Below are positions 34,707-43,594 of a stretch of DNA of 64,000 nt, one piece after another. The DNA is from Allokutzneria sp. A3M-2-11 16 (GTDB taxonomy: Bacteria; Actinomycetota; Actinomycetes; Mycobacteriales; Pseudonocardiaceae), in contig NZ_JANAVO010000007.1 of the NCBI RefSeq assembly GCF_024213555.1, positions 186,001 through 250,000 on the forward strand. The letters are read 5' to 3'. The notes under the pieces are model-generated. The model was not told where the DNA came from, ran no database searches, and saw only the letters and a list, made by a program, of their open reading frames with translations. The position numbers and the translations under genes are program-made. Every line of letters starts with the position of its first letter. Within the stretch, counting starts at the first letter, position 1.

Positions 34707-35735
34707 TCAGGTGAGGAGTTTCGCGAGCTGGGCCATCTCGGTGGGCGGGTCGATCACCGGCTGGATGAGAAGTTCGTCGATACCTGCCTGTTCCAGGGTG
34801 GCAATGCGGGCGAGGAGATCGTCGCGGGTGCCGACCAGGGCCAGGGTGTTCATCAGCGAGGGCACGACCAGGTCCCGGTCCTGCGGTGCGATCCGTCCGA
34901 GGTAGTTGGGGTAGAGCTTGGTGTATCGATCTGCCGCGGTGGCGGTGGTGCCGCGCCGGTCGAGGAATCGCCGCACCGCCTCGCGTTCCTCAGGGCCGAG
35001 TTGCTTGGCGAAGGCGGGGGCGTCGGCGGCGAAGGCCAGCAGGGACAGGACGAGGTGGCCGGTCGCGTCGCGGGCTGCGTCGCTGTGCGGGTCCTCGTTC
35101 TCGTCGAGTAGGTGGAGCGCGGTGACGAGGTAGGAGTCCGCGTGGGAGCCGGGGACGCGGCGTGCGTCGTGCAGTCCCCGCCACGCGGCGGGGTCGAGCA
35201 AGCCGAAGGAGATGAGGCCGGTGCCGCGGCGACCGGCGACAGCGGCGGCTTTCGGTCCGAGCGCGGCCACGACGAACTCGATCGGGTCTGCGGTGTTCAC
35301 GTGCTCCCCCGTGTGCAGGAAGCGGATGTCGCTGACCCGATCACCTTCGCGGTACTCGGTGGAGCGTCCGGCGCACAGATCCTGCAGTGCGGCGGTGAAC
35401 TTCTCGAGCGCGGCCGCCGTGGTCGGCGGCATGCCCAGGGTGCGTCGGGCGGTGTTCCCCGTGCCGACCCCGCAGCAGATCCGGCCCGGTGCCAAGGCGT
35501 TGAGGCTGGCGAGCGCGCTCGCGGTGGCCGGGGCCGAGCGCAGCGCCGGTGAGGTCACGCCGACGCCGAGCTTGATGCGGCGGGTGGCCTTCGCACACAG
35601 GCTCAAGGCGACGAACGGGTCGCCGTGGACCATCGGGGTGTCGTTGATCCAGAGGCTGTGCAAGCCCAACTCCTCGGCCTGCACGGCGAGCTCCTCCACG
35701 CCGGGCTGTGCGGCGACTACGACACCTGCGCGCAT
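34707..35735 (-). CDS. LLM-class (luciferase-like, probably F420-dependent) oxidoreductase
   Basis: 342 residues from the ATG at 35735, preceded by GGAGG at 5 nt; a TTG four codons earlier overlaps that site and is rejected. This is a TIM-barrel luciferase-like protein: AEELGLHSLWINDTPMVHGD, ATRRIKLGVGVTSPALRSAP, LAPGRICCGVGTGNTARRTL and, near the end, VGTRDDLLARIATLEQAGID. Such enzymes use F420 or FMN for hydride transfer. The TSPALRSAPATAS and GVGTGN motifs favour F420 in Actinobacteria. It is cotranscribed with the methyltransferase gene. Confidence 0.85.
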   Translation of the reverse strand: MRAGVVVAAQPGVEELAVQAEELGLHSLWINDTPMVHGDPFVALSLCAKATRRIKLGVGVTSPALRSAPATASALASLNALAPGRICCGVGTGNTARRTLGMPPTTAAALEKFTAALQDLCAGRSTEYREGDRVSDIRFLHTGEHVNTADPIEFVVAALGPKAAAVAGRRGTGLISFGLLDPAAWRGLHDARRVPGSHADSYLVTALHLLDENEDPHSDAARDATGHLVLSLLAFAADAPAFAKQLGPEEREAVRRFLDRRGTTATAADRYTKLYPNYLGRIAPQDRDLVVPSLMNTLALVGTRDDLLARIATLEQAGIDELLIQPVIDPPTEMAQLAKLLT

Positions 35736-35802
35736 AAGAACCTCCAAGGCGTGAGGATCGAACTCGCTCAGCCTGACAGGTCCCGCTCAGGCCGGTAAGC
35801 GA

Positions 35803-36122
35803 TCATGCAGGACTCCCGGGGGAGGCACGGTCGAGAACGCCGTCACGCAACCGGTGCGGTTGGTCAACGCCGAAACGGCGTCGGCGTCGTGAGTACTCGG
35901 TTACCGCGTCCAGCAGGTGTCGGCGGTCGAAGTCGGGCCACAGCACGTCGGTGAAGACGAGTTCCGCGTAGGCGGTGTGCCAGGGCAGGAAGTTGCTAGG
36001 TAGCACCGGCCGCGCGGCAGGTCGATCGAGAAGTCCTGGAAGATGTCGACCAGCTGGAACGCCTCGCCCAGAAACGACATCAGCCCTCCAGTGACCACCC
36101 CGTCACGGCGGAGGACCTCCCG
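35803..36122 (-). pseudogene. fragment of a squalene/phytoene synthase-family gene
   Basis: On the minus strand [20 protein letters not shown], then [11 protein letters not shown], matches the second aspartate-rich region of phytoene synthases (LGxAxQLxNIxRDxxEDxxRGRxYLP). Here the acidic residues are altered to [11 protein letters not shown] shift near 35998 moves the continuation ([20 protein letters not shown]) to another frame. Only about 100 codons remain, and they abut a P450 fragment at about 36123. Confidence 0.6.
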
Positions 36123-36355
36123 CGCTTGGAGTACACCCGCCGGATCCTCACCGAGGCGCTGCGGCGCTATCCCCCCAACTGGATGCTCGCCCGCCGGACG
36201 CTGACCGATGTCGACCTCGGCGGGGTCCGGCTGCCCGCCGGGACGGACCTGTGCTGGACCGCCCACGGGATGCACCACAACCCCGACCCCTACCGCTTCG
36301 ACCCGGACCGTTGGCTGCCCGAGCCCGCCGAAGCCCTGCCGCCCGGGGGGCAGCC
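36123..36355 (+). pseudogene. fragment of a cytochrome P450 gene (K-helix to meander)
   Basis: The frame reads LEYTRRILTEALRRYPPNWM, with the K-helix ExxR as EALR, followed by LARRTLTDVDLGGVRLPAGT and NPDPYRFDPDRWLPEP. This stops before the haem-binding loop. The 5' two thirds and the 3' end are absent. Its end overlaps the 3' end of the TetR gene on the other strand, which appears to have gained its last codons from this fragment. With the phytoene-synthase remnant it suggests a lost terpenoid or carotenoid cluster. Confidence 0.7.
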
Positions 36356-36949
36356 CAGTGCGCGGAGCAGGAACGTCGTGACGTGCTCGGTGGCGCGTTC
36401 GAGGTCGTGCTTGCCCGTGCTCAGCGGTGTGCGTTCGGCGAAGAGGCAACCGAGCACCAACGCGGTCGTCATGGCCGGGTCGTCGGTGTCGAACTCGCCG
36501 TCGGCCGCCCCGGCGTCGATGATCTCGCGCAGGGGCGCCTCGAACATTTCGGTGTGCGACAACAGTTCCCGGTACTTCTCCGGGGTGAGCACGTGCATGA
36601 GATCGCGCCCCGGGATCGGCGGCCGGGTGGCGAAGTCGGCGAGGTTGAGCCGGATGTAGCGGCGCAGCCGCTCGGTCGCGGAGTCGCTGTCGCCGAGCTC
36701 CCGCCTGATCATCTCGACGAAGGTCGCGGACTCGCGGGTGGTGTGCGCGATGAGCAGCGCCTCCTTGTCCGCGAAGTAGTTGTAGAGCGCGGTCCGCGCG
36801 ATGCCCGCCTCGGCGCCGACCTGGGCGAGGGTGAGCTTCTCGTAGCCGTACCGCCGCAGCAGCTCACCCCAGGCGTCGAGGATGCGGTTCCGGGTGGCCT
36901 CCCGGTGCTCGGCGAGGGAGGCGGCGCTGATCTTCGGCACGAACGGCAT
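36290..36949 (-). CDS. TetR-family regulator, divergent from the P450 gene
   Basis: 219 residues. The HTH at 15-60 reads ATRNRILDAWGELLRRYGYE, then KLTLAQVGAEAGIARTALYNYFADKEALL split at the turn, a canonical TetR domain. The C-terminal ligand domain ends around ...TTFLLRALG. The last residues (PPGGRASAGSGSQRSGSKR) lie over the P450 fragment and are probably not original. Two operator-like palindromes lie between this gene and the P450 gene, so it most likely represses both. The ligand is probably a P450 substrate. Confidence 0.9.
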   Translation of the reverse strand: MPFVPKISAASLAEHREATRNRILDAWGELLRRYGYEKLTLAQVGAEAGIARTALYNYFADKEALLIAHTTRESATFVEMIRRELGDSDSATERLRRYIRLNLADFATRPPIPGRDLMHVLTPEKYRELLSHTEMFEAPLREIIDAGAADGEFDTDDPAMTTALVLGCLFAERTPLSTGKHDLERATEHVTTFLLRALGCPPGGRASAGSGSQRSGSKR

Positions 36950-36964
36950 CGTCGCACGGTTGAC

Positions 36965-37011
36965 TTCACGACGCCGCGTCGTAATGATTCTTCGCGACAT
37001 GGTGTCGTGAA
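36965..37011. promoter_or_regulatory. tandem TetR operator candidates between tetR and P450 genes
   Basis: The first site is centred at about 36975: TTCACGACG-N3-CGTCGTAAT. The second at 36991-37011 is TTCGCGACA-N3-TGTCGTGAA, with 8 of 9 positions symmetric. Both share the half-site TTCxCGAC. They fill the 63-bp gap between the two start codons, so one regulator can shut both promoters. Confidence 0.65.
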
Positions 37012-37012
37012 G

Positions 37013-38140
37013 ATGGAGGATCGCGTGGTGCTGCGGGAAGACGTCGAACTCGGGCCGCCGCGATGGGAGACCCTCCCGGAAGGGGTTCGCGCGTGGCGGG
37101 TGACCCGCCCCGCCGACGTGCGGCTGATCCTGTCCGACGAGCGCTTCACCAGGGAGGTGCGCCGCGCCGCGAGGGTTCGCGCCGAGCACGGGTTGCCCCC
37201 GCTGCCCGATCGCCGGATCGGTCGCGGTGTGACCCTGCTGGACTGCGATCCGCCCCGGCACGCCGCGCTGCGCGCGTCGGTGAACTTCGCGTTCGTGCCC
37301 CGACGCGTGCAGCGGTTGCGACCGTGGATCGAGCAGGAGGCCGAAGGTCTCCACGCGGCGCTGCGCGCTCAGCGGGAGGCGGAGCTCTCCGGCGAGTTCG
37401 CCACACCGTTGGCCGCCGCGGGCATGTGCCGCCTGGTGGGCCTGCCCACTGAGGACCTGGCGCTGTTCGCGCCTTGGGTGCGGGAGGTGCACGGCATCGA
37501 CCCGACCCCGGAAGGCGGCCGGAGGATCGTGGCGGCGATCGAGGCGATGGACGACTACATCCAGCACGTCATCGACGAACGCCGACTCGGCAGCCAGCAA
37601 GAGGACCTGCTCGGCGCGATGATCACAGCCACCGCCGCGGGGACCGGCCTGCGCGAGGACGACCTCGTGGCCATGGTGCGGTCCATTCTGGTCGGCGGCT
37701 ACGAGAGCACCGCGACGCTGATGGTGAACGGCATGCTCCGCCTGCTCACCGAAGCCGAACTGTTCAGTCGCCTGCGCGCGACGCCGGAGCAGGTCCCCGC
37801 CTTCGTCGAGGAGGTGCTGCGCACCGATCCCCCCTTCCCCCGTGTGCAGGAGCGCTACCCGCTGGAGGACGTGGAGGTCGGCGGAGTCCTGATCCCGCGA
37901 GGAGAACCCGTCGTGGCCGATCTCGCCGCCGCCACGGGCGAGCGCAACCACCTCGCCTTCGGTCCCGGCGTCCACCACTGCCTCGGCGCGGCACTGGCGC
38001 GGATGGAAGCGCGGGTCGCCTTCGACGTCCTGCTGCGCCACCTGCCCCGGCCGGAACTCACCTGCGCGGCGCGGGAACTGGTGTGGCCGCCGGGAATCCT
38101 CGCCGGGCCGAGCGCGCTGCCGGTGAGGTTCGGCCCGTGA
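37013..38140 (+). CDS. cytochrome P450
   Basis: 375 residues from the ATG at 37013. The haem loop HLAFGPGVHHCLGAALARME places the thiolate at C323. The K-helix ExxR is in FVEEVLRTDPPFP, and the I-helix is ILVGGYESTATLMVNG, an acid-threonine region with Ser-Thr. It is a soluble bacterial class I P450 that needs ferredoxin and a reductase from elsewhere. It overlaps the DedA gene (GTGA) and is divergent from the TetR regulator. The substrate is not readable; the TetR pairing suggests a small hydrophobic inducer. Confidence 0.92.
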   Translation: MEDRVVLREDVELGPPRWETLPEGVRAWRVTRPADVRLILSDERFTREVRRAARVRAEHGLPPLPDRRIGRGVTLLDCDPPRHAALRASVNFAFVPRRVQRLRPWIEQEAEGLHAALRAQREAELSGEFATPLAAAGMCRLVGLPTEDLALFAPWVREVHGIDPTPEGGRRIVAAIEAMDDYIQHVIDERRLGSQQEDLLGAMITATAAGTGLREDDLVAMVRSILVGGYESTATLMVNGMLRLLTEAELFSRLRATPEQVPAFVEEVLRTDPPFPRVQERYPLEDVEVGGVLIPRGEPVVADLAAATGERNHLAFGPGVHHCLGAALARMEARVAFDVLLRHLPRPELTCAARELVWPPGILAGPSALPVRFGP

Positions 38141-38736
38141 TCCCCATCGACCTCACGCAGCTGAGCATGATCGTCGTCCACCTCGTCGTGTTCACGGTGA
38201 TCTTCCTGGAATCCGGTGTCCTGATCGGGCTCGTCCTGCCCGGCGACTCGATCCTGTTCATGTCCGGGCTGCTCGTCGCGCGTTCCGGTTCGGTGGCCTC
38301 GGTGGTGATCCTGGTGGCACTCGTCTTCGTGGCCGCGGTCGCCGGGGACTCCGTCGGCTACCGGATCGGCCGCGTCGTCGGCAGGCGCGCCGTCGAGCGG
38401 CAGTCCCAGCGACCCCGGCGGCAACGGTTGCTGGCCCGTGCCGAGGACCTCTACCGGCGGCACGGGTGGTTCGCCGTGGTCATCGCGCGCTGGTACCCGT
38501 GGATTCGCACGATCATGCCGCTGCTGGCGGGCATCGGACGCATGCCCTACCAGCGGTTCCTCCCCGCGAACGCGCTCGGGGCCGCGTTGTGGGGTTGCGG
38601 CACGGTGCTGCTGGGCTACTACTCGTACTCGATTCCCGGTCTGTACCAGGCATCCCTGATCCTGATGGGCATCGCGATCCTCGCCACCCTCGGCTACCTC
38701 GCCGCGCAGCGATGGGCGAGCAGAACGAGTCCGTAG
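38137..38736 (+). CDS. DedA-family membrane protein
   Basis: 199 residues from a GTG that overlaps the P450 stop. It shows the DedA (SNARE-associated) pattern: FLESGVLIGLVLPGDSILFM near residue 27 and AGDSVGYRIGRVVGRRA, then RHGWFAVVIARWYPWIRTIM and PLLAGIGRMPYQRF. There are four or five membrane segments. Family members flip polyprenyl-phosphate carriers or lipids and affect envelope stress and cation resistance. Coupling to a P450 gene is unusual and may only mean shared transcription. Confidence 0.9.
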   Translation: MIPIDLTQLSMIVVHLVVFTVIFLESGVLIGLVLPGDSILFMSGLLVARSGSVASVVILVALVFVAAVAGDSVGYRIGRVVGRRAVERQSQRPRRQRLLARAEDLYRRHGWFAVVIARWYPWIRTIMPLLAGIGRMPYQRFLPANALGAALWGCGTVLLGYYSYSIPGLYQASLILMGIAILATLGYLAAQRWASRTSP

Positions 38737-38806
38737 CACGGGAAGGGGGTCGGCACCGCCCGCATCGCGTTGCCGTGCAAAGGTTTCGCGGGCGGTGCCC
38801 CCAGCA

Positions 38807-40212
38807 TCAGGGCTTGCAGGTGGTGCTGACCACCTTCTCGTCGAGGAAGTACCGGTTGACGTGGTCGATGACGCACGTGTTGCCCGAGAGGTACATGGTG
38901 TGGCCGTAGCCGTCGATCCGGATCATCCCGGAGCCGGGCACCTGCGCCGTCGCCTGGCTCGGCCCGTGGCCATCGCCGACGCTCTGCACACCCATGATCG
39001 GCGGCAGCTTGGTCCCGGTCAGCGGGGCGCGGGGGTTGTCACCGGGTAGTCGGTGCCGATGCACATGGCGCCGCGCAACGGCATCGCCCAGAACTCCGGC
39101 AGCAGGACCTTCATGCGTTGCTGGGAGCGTTCGTAGTCGGCGTGGTCGCGCCAGGTCCGGTTCATCTCGTCGCCGCACTCGACACTGATCAGCCAGGGCG
39201 ACCCGAGGGGCTTCGCCCCGAAGGTGTCGTGGAAGGCTTTCGCGTTGCCCTTCATGGCCATGTCGATCGCCACGGACAGCTCCTGGTTCCTGGTGCCCCG
39301 ACCGAGGTAGGCGCCCGCGACCCGCTGGAGCTCCGCGCTGGTGTAGGTGATGTCGGTGCCGAGAACGGGCAGTGGTTCCCGCTCGGCCTTGTCGATCACG
39401 CCGCGCCAGTCGGCCCGCACATCCCGGCCGTGCAGTGCGCAGGAGGTGTTGGCCTCACACCACGCCAGGAACACGTTGAACAGTTTCTCGAAACGGGTGA
39501 CTTCCTCCTGTTCGTCCTCGTCGAGGGTGATGACGTGGCCGATCGCGCCGTCCATCACCAGCGCCGCCACCCGCCGCGGGAACAGGCGCGCGTAGGTCGT
39601 GGCGGGCACGCCTCCATAGGAGTTGGCGAGAATCCGCAGCTGCTGTTGCCCGAGGGCGGCGCGGACCGCGTCGATGTCCCGCGCGACGGCGGCGGAGTCC
39701 ACGTGGTGCAGCAAGTCCTTCGGAGCGCGGTCCTGGCAGGCGCGCACGGCGGCGCGGTTCGTGGCGCTCAGCGCGTCGAAGTCGGCCTTGGTGACGGGGG
39801 CGTCCACCGGCATCCCGAGCTGGTGGCACTCCTTCGGCAGGTGGTCGGAGTACCCGTGGCCGCGCCGGTCGAAGGAGACGACGTCGAAGTCCTTGCGGAT
39901 CTCGGCGAAGCTCGCCTCGTGCTCCTTGAGGTCCCGGATTCCCGAGCCGCCCGGCCCACCGGGGATGCTGAACACCACGCCTCGGCTCGGCCCCGTGCCG
40001 GTGTGCTTGAGCCTGCCGATGGTCAGCGCGATCTTCTTCCCCGGGTGTTCCCAGTCGATCGGCACCTCGACACTCGTGCACTCCACCCGGGGCGCCTGCC
40101 AGACACCGTTGCAGGGCTGCCACGACAGTCCGGCGGCCCGCACTTCGGCGTACACCGTCCCGCTGGCTGTCAACACCACCGACATGGCGGCGAGCATGGT
40201 CGTCTTGCGCAC
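38807..40212 (-). pseudogene. secreted tripeptidyl aminopeptidase (alpha/beta hydrolase), frameshifted near the C-terminus
   Basis: A signal peptide opens the protein (MRKTTMLAAMSVVLTASG). The hydrolase core has the oxyanion segment SIPGGPGGSG near residue 85 and the nucleophile in ILANSYGGVPATTY near 195; the body continues to CIGTDYPVTT. A base missing from a run of five C (complement of 39032-39036) then shifts the frame. The natural end resumes in the next frame: RAPLTGTKLPPIMGVQSVGD (acid) and IRIDGYGHTMYLS (catalytic His), ending VVSTTCKP. Repaired, it would be about 468 residues, as in the SlpD/TAP family. As written the charge-relay His is lost. It follows the subtilase gene by 15 bp and was probably its operon partner, trimming tripeptides outside the cell. 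Confidence 0.8.
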
Positions 40213-40227
40213 GAATCTTCTCCTTGA

Positions 40228-43200
40228 TCACGAGGTCAGCGCGTAGGCGCGGAGCGTCGTCTGTTCGAATGTGGTGCCGTCAGCGGCGGTGGCCTTGACG
40301 CGCAGCGAGACGAATCCGGGCCCCGCGGGATGGTTCACCTCAGCGGACTGGTCGTTTCCGAGCTGTGCCCGTTGCCACGTCTTGCCGTCGTCGTAGGAGA
40401 CGTCCACAGCCAGGTCGCGTAGCTGGCCCGCCGGTGAGCCTGGCGTGTGGTCGACGATGACCGGGATGGTGAAGCGCGTCGCCGCCGGTGCTCGGTTGAA
40501 CTCGTCGGTCTTCGGGGCGAATCGGACGGCCAGCGCGGGAAGGACCACCTGCTCGCCAGTGTGTCCCGATCGGAACGTCCACGATGCACTGACCTTTGTG
40601 GACAGTGTGGTCGCGGGTCTGGTCACCTCGGTGTCGACGCGGTACTCGGCTTCCTGAGGGGGCAGGGTGAAGTCACCGGCCCCGGGCCTGGGAACCTCGG
40701 CGAGCTTGGTGCCGTCGCGGTACACCGTGGTTGTCCCGCGATCGGACGCGGTGGGGCCACCACGATGGCCCGCCCCATCGGTGAACAGCGGCGCGTGCAC
40801 TGCGAGACGGTCACCGTCGCGGATGAGCGAGGGCAGTCCCGGGCTCACCACAGCGCCGTTCCACCGCTGCTGCCGTGACTCCCCCGGCCGGTACCGGGTC
40901 GGAGTCGATTCCAGCGACATCTCCGGATCTCTGAGGTCGGGCCGCGTGAGCGTGGCGTACCACCGGTTGCCTTCGGCGAGGTAGTACTCGGTCCGCCGAG
41001 ACGGCAACGACACCTCCAGCGGCGGCATGTACACGGGGCATTCACCGCGCACGGGAAGGGAAAAGACGTTCTTCTGGCCGAGGCGAGCGTTGGACGTGCT
41101 GGCGTGATCGGCATGGACGGCGGCGAGATCGCTGTCCCGGACCTGGCGCTGGAGCCCGGTCGAGATCCCTCCGTGCTCGTACCACGCGAGGTGGTAGGTG
41201 CGGGGGCTGGTGGCGAAGCCGCCGTCCGGGCCGGGCTCGGCCCAGTGGCCCGCCACCTTGCCGATCAACTCCTCCGCGCCGATCGCGGGGCCCGTCTGTT
41301 CGGTGTAGATCCCGCTGAAGTCGTCGCGGAAGACGGAGGCCACGAAGTGGTGTTCCTGACCGATGTGCCTGGTGAAGCCGACGTCGACGCCCTTGCTCCT
41401 GGCCGCGGCGTTGGGCAGGCCGACCACGATCGGCTTGGCGCGCCTGGCATCGACGGTGACAGTGGTGGCGCCGGCGACCTCAAGTGCCGGGTTCAGGTGC
41501 AGGCTCATGTCGTCGTCGCTCTTCACCTCCGACCAGGCGCTGTAACGGCCTTTTGGTAGCCGGAAAGTGGATTTGCCGTCGGGCCTGCCCGTGGCTTGCC
41601 ACCTTTCCGCCGTGGAATTCACGATGGTGTCGGTGAATGCCGGGGCGGACGCGCCCGCGCGGTCGATGTGGTCGATGGTGACGTCGTAGCTCTCCACTTC
41701 CTTGTCCACGGCAAGGGGAACGCTCACGGTCGTCGCCGTGGAGGTCGCGATCAGGCGCCCCGTGTACTGCCCGTCTGCTCCCGGTATCGCGGTGTTCGCG
41801 GTGACCTGCACGGTGACCTCGCCCCGCGCTGGCACGGTCACGGTGGAGCGGTCGAGGGTGAACATCCCCTGCGGTGTGGGCTTCCCATTCGGCCCGGTCG
41901 CCTCCACCCGGAGGTCGACCGTGACGGGAACGGCGCCGGGATTGCGGTAGACGACCGGCTTCGTCACCGCCTTGTCGTCGTCGTGCGGCCAGCGCTGGAC
42001 GCCGAACCCGAGGTTGCTGGGGGTGGTCGTCACGGTCTGGGTCAGCGCCTTGGCGATGTCCAGCCTGCCGGAACCCTGGTCGAAGAGCCCCAGCGCCGGG
42101 TTGGGGGTGGCGGAGCCGGTCAGCGTCGACTTGAGCTCGTCGGCCTTCCACCCGGGATTGCGCTGCGCGAGCAGGGCCGCCGCGCCCGCCACGTGCGGGG
42201 TGGCCATGGACGTGCCCGTGAGCGCCACGTACCCGTCCGCGCCGGGTGTGCCGATGGTGCCGTGGGCGGCCTTGGCCGCCGCGATGCCGACGCCGGGAGC
42301 GGTGATGTCGGGTTTGATCGCTCCGTCGAAGGGGGCCGGTCCCCGGCTGGAGCGGGCGTAGACCTTCTCGTCGCGCTCCACGGCGCCGACGGTGAGCGCG
42401 GCCTCGACGGTGCCCGGCGAGTCCAGCGTCCGCGCGTCGGGACCGGAGTTTCCGGCGGCCACGACGAACAGCGCGCCGTGCTCGGCGGTCAGGGTGGCCA
42501 CCGCCTGCTCCACGGGATCGGTGCCCGGGGTGTCGCGGGTGCCGAGACTGAGGTTGACGACCTTGGCCCCCTGCTCGACGGCCCACTGCATGCCCGCGAG
42601 GAGCCAGGAGTCACGGCCGGACCCCGCCCTGTTGAGCACTTTCGCGTCCAGGATTCGCGCGCCGGGGGCGACACCCCGGTATGCGCCGCCCGACTTCACG
42701 CCGGTCCCGGCGATGGTCGAGGCGACGTGGGTGCCGTGACCGTTGCGGTCCACGGCGTCGGCCTCGTCGGTGAAGTTCCGTTCCGCCAGTTCCCGGTCGG
42801 CGAGGTCGGGATGGGTCTGGTCGACCCCGGTGTCCAGCACCGCGACCTTCACCCCGGCCCCCGTCAGCCCCGCCTGCCACGCGGTGGGCGCGCCGACCTG
42901 CGCGGTGCTGCGGTCCAAAGTGGCCTTTCGGACGCCGTCCAGCCACAACCGGTCGACGCCGGAGGCCGTGAGCCTCGTCCACAGCTGTGGGGCTTGGCGC
43001 TTGTCCGCGGTCACCGCCGCCGCGCGCAGGCTGGGCAGATCAGCGGTGACCCGCGCACCCGGGGCGTCGCGGAAGCGGTCCCGCGGCTGACTGATGATCA
43101 AGGGCAGATCGGTGCTGGCCGAGTCGTCCAAGCCGGACTCGATCAAGGTGGTGACGTCGAACAACCGCTCGTCCAGCACACCGCGGGCGAGCAGATCGGC

Positions 43201-43455
43201 GGCGTCCTCGGGCACCACCCGCAGGCGTCCGTCGATCTGCTGCGTGCTGAACCGCATCCGCTCGCGCCCGGGAGCCGGGGTGATCGTGCTGGCCGCGATC
43301 GTGCCCGGTGCGACGCCCACCCGGTCCCCGGTCACCAAGGTCACCCAGCGCACCGGGCCGGTGAGCGGAGGTGGCTCCTGCCCGGCTCGCGCGGTCGCGG
43401 TGGACAACAGCGTGGCGCCGAGCACGAGAGCCGCGCCCAAAGCGGTGAACCGCAA
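40228..43455 (-). CDS. large secreted subtilisin-family (S8) serine protease
   Basis: About 1075 residues from a TTG at 43455, chosen for GGGGAGG 5 nt upstream and a clean signal peptide (RFTALGAALVLGATLLSTA). The catalytic triad is D208 in VAVLDTGVDQTHPD, H240 in NGHGTHVASTIAG and S417 in LTGTSMATPHVAG, with oxyanion N337 in AAGNSGP. A propeptide covers about 30-190. After residue 480 come Fn3/CARDB-like beta domains, as in streptomycete subtilases of about 1100 residues. It is cotranscribed with the tripeptidyl aminopeptidase gene and divergent from a two-component system, which is the likely regulator. Confidence 0.92.
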   Translation of the reverse strand: MRFTALGAALVLGATLLSTATARAGQEPPPLTGPVRWVTLVTGDRVGVAPGTIAASTITPAPGRERMRFSTQQIDGRLRVVPEDAADLLARGVLDERLFDVTTLIESGLDDSASTDLPLIISQPRDRFRDAPGARVTADLPSLRAAAVTADKRQAPQLWTRLTASGVDRLWLDGVRKATLDRSTAQVGAPTAWQAGLTGAGVKVAVLDTGVDQTHPDLADRELAERNFTDEADAVDRNGHGTHVASTIAGTGVKSGGAYRGVAPGARILDAKVLNRAGSGRDSWLLAGMQWAVEQGAKVVNLSLGTRDTPGTDPVEQAVATLTAEHGALFVVAAGNSGPDARTLDSPGTVEAALTVGAVERDEKVYARSSRGPAPFDGAIKPDITAPGVGIAAAKAAHGTIGTPGADGYVALTGTSMATPHVAGAAALLAQRNPGWKADELKSTLTGSATPNPALGLFDQGSGRLDIAKALTQTVTTTPSNLGFGVQRWPHDDDKAVTKPVVYRNPGAVPVTVDLRVEATGPNGKPTPQGMFTLDRSTVTVPARGEVTVQVTANTAIPGADGQYTGRLIATSTATTVSVPLAVDKEVESYDVTIDHIDRAGASAPAFTDTIVNSTAERWQATGRPDGKSTFRLPKGRYSAWSEVKSDDDMSLHLNPALEVAGATTVTVDARRAKPIVVGLPNAAARSKGVDVGFTRHIGQEHHFVASVFRDDFSGIYTEQTGPAIGAEELIGKVAGHWAEPGPDGGFATSPRTYHLAWYEHGGISTGLQRQVRDSDLAAVHADHASTSNARLGQKNVFSLPVRGECPVYMPPLEVSLPSRRTEYYLAEGNRWYATLTRPDLRDPEMSLESTPTRYRPGESRQQRWNGAVVSPGLPSLIRDGDRLAVHAPLFTDGAGHRGGPTASDRGTTTVYRDGTKLAEVPRPGAGDFTLPPQEAEYRVDTEVTRPATTLSTKVSASWTFRSGHTGEQVVLPALAVRFAPKTDEFNRAPAATRFTIPVIVDHTPGSPAGQLRDLAVDVSYDDGKTWQRAQLGNDQSAEVNHPAGPGFVSLRVKATAADGTTFEQTTLRAYALTS

Positions 43456-43519
43456 GTGTGCCTCCCCAACGGAAATGGATTCGCGAGCACACATTCAGCA
43501 ACACCGGACATAAATCGGC

Positions 43520-43550
43520 GATAACCACTGACGTTTATCGCGTGGTTATC
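43520..43550. promoter_or_regulatory. inverted repeat between the subtilase and response-regulator genes
   Basis: GATAACCAC (43520-43528) and GTGGTTATC (43542-43550) are perfect reverse complements with a 13-bp spacer that also contains TTATCG, mirrored by CGATAA at 43519. It lies in the divergent promoter region, so it is a good candidate for the response-regulator binding site. Confidence 0.5.
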
Positions 43551-43594
43551 CCCGGCGGGCTAGTGTCCGAATGGAGCAGAAGAGGAGAATCCGG

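Noticed and set aside
41596-43524. A 642-residue plus-strand frame opposite the subtilase gene
   Set aside because: Antisense shadow of a well-supported protease with intact catalytic triad.
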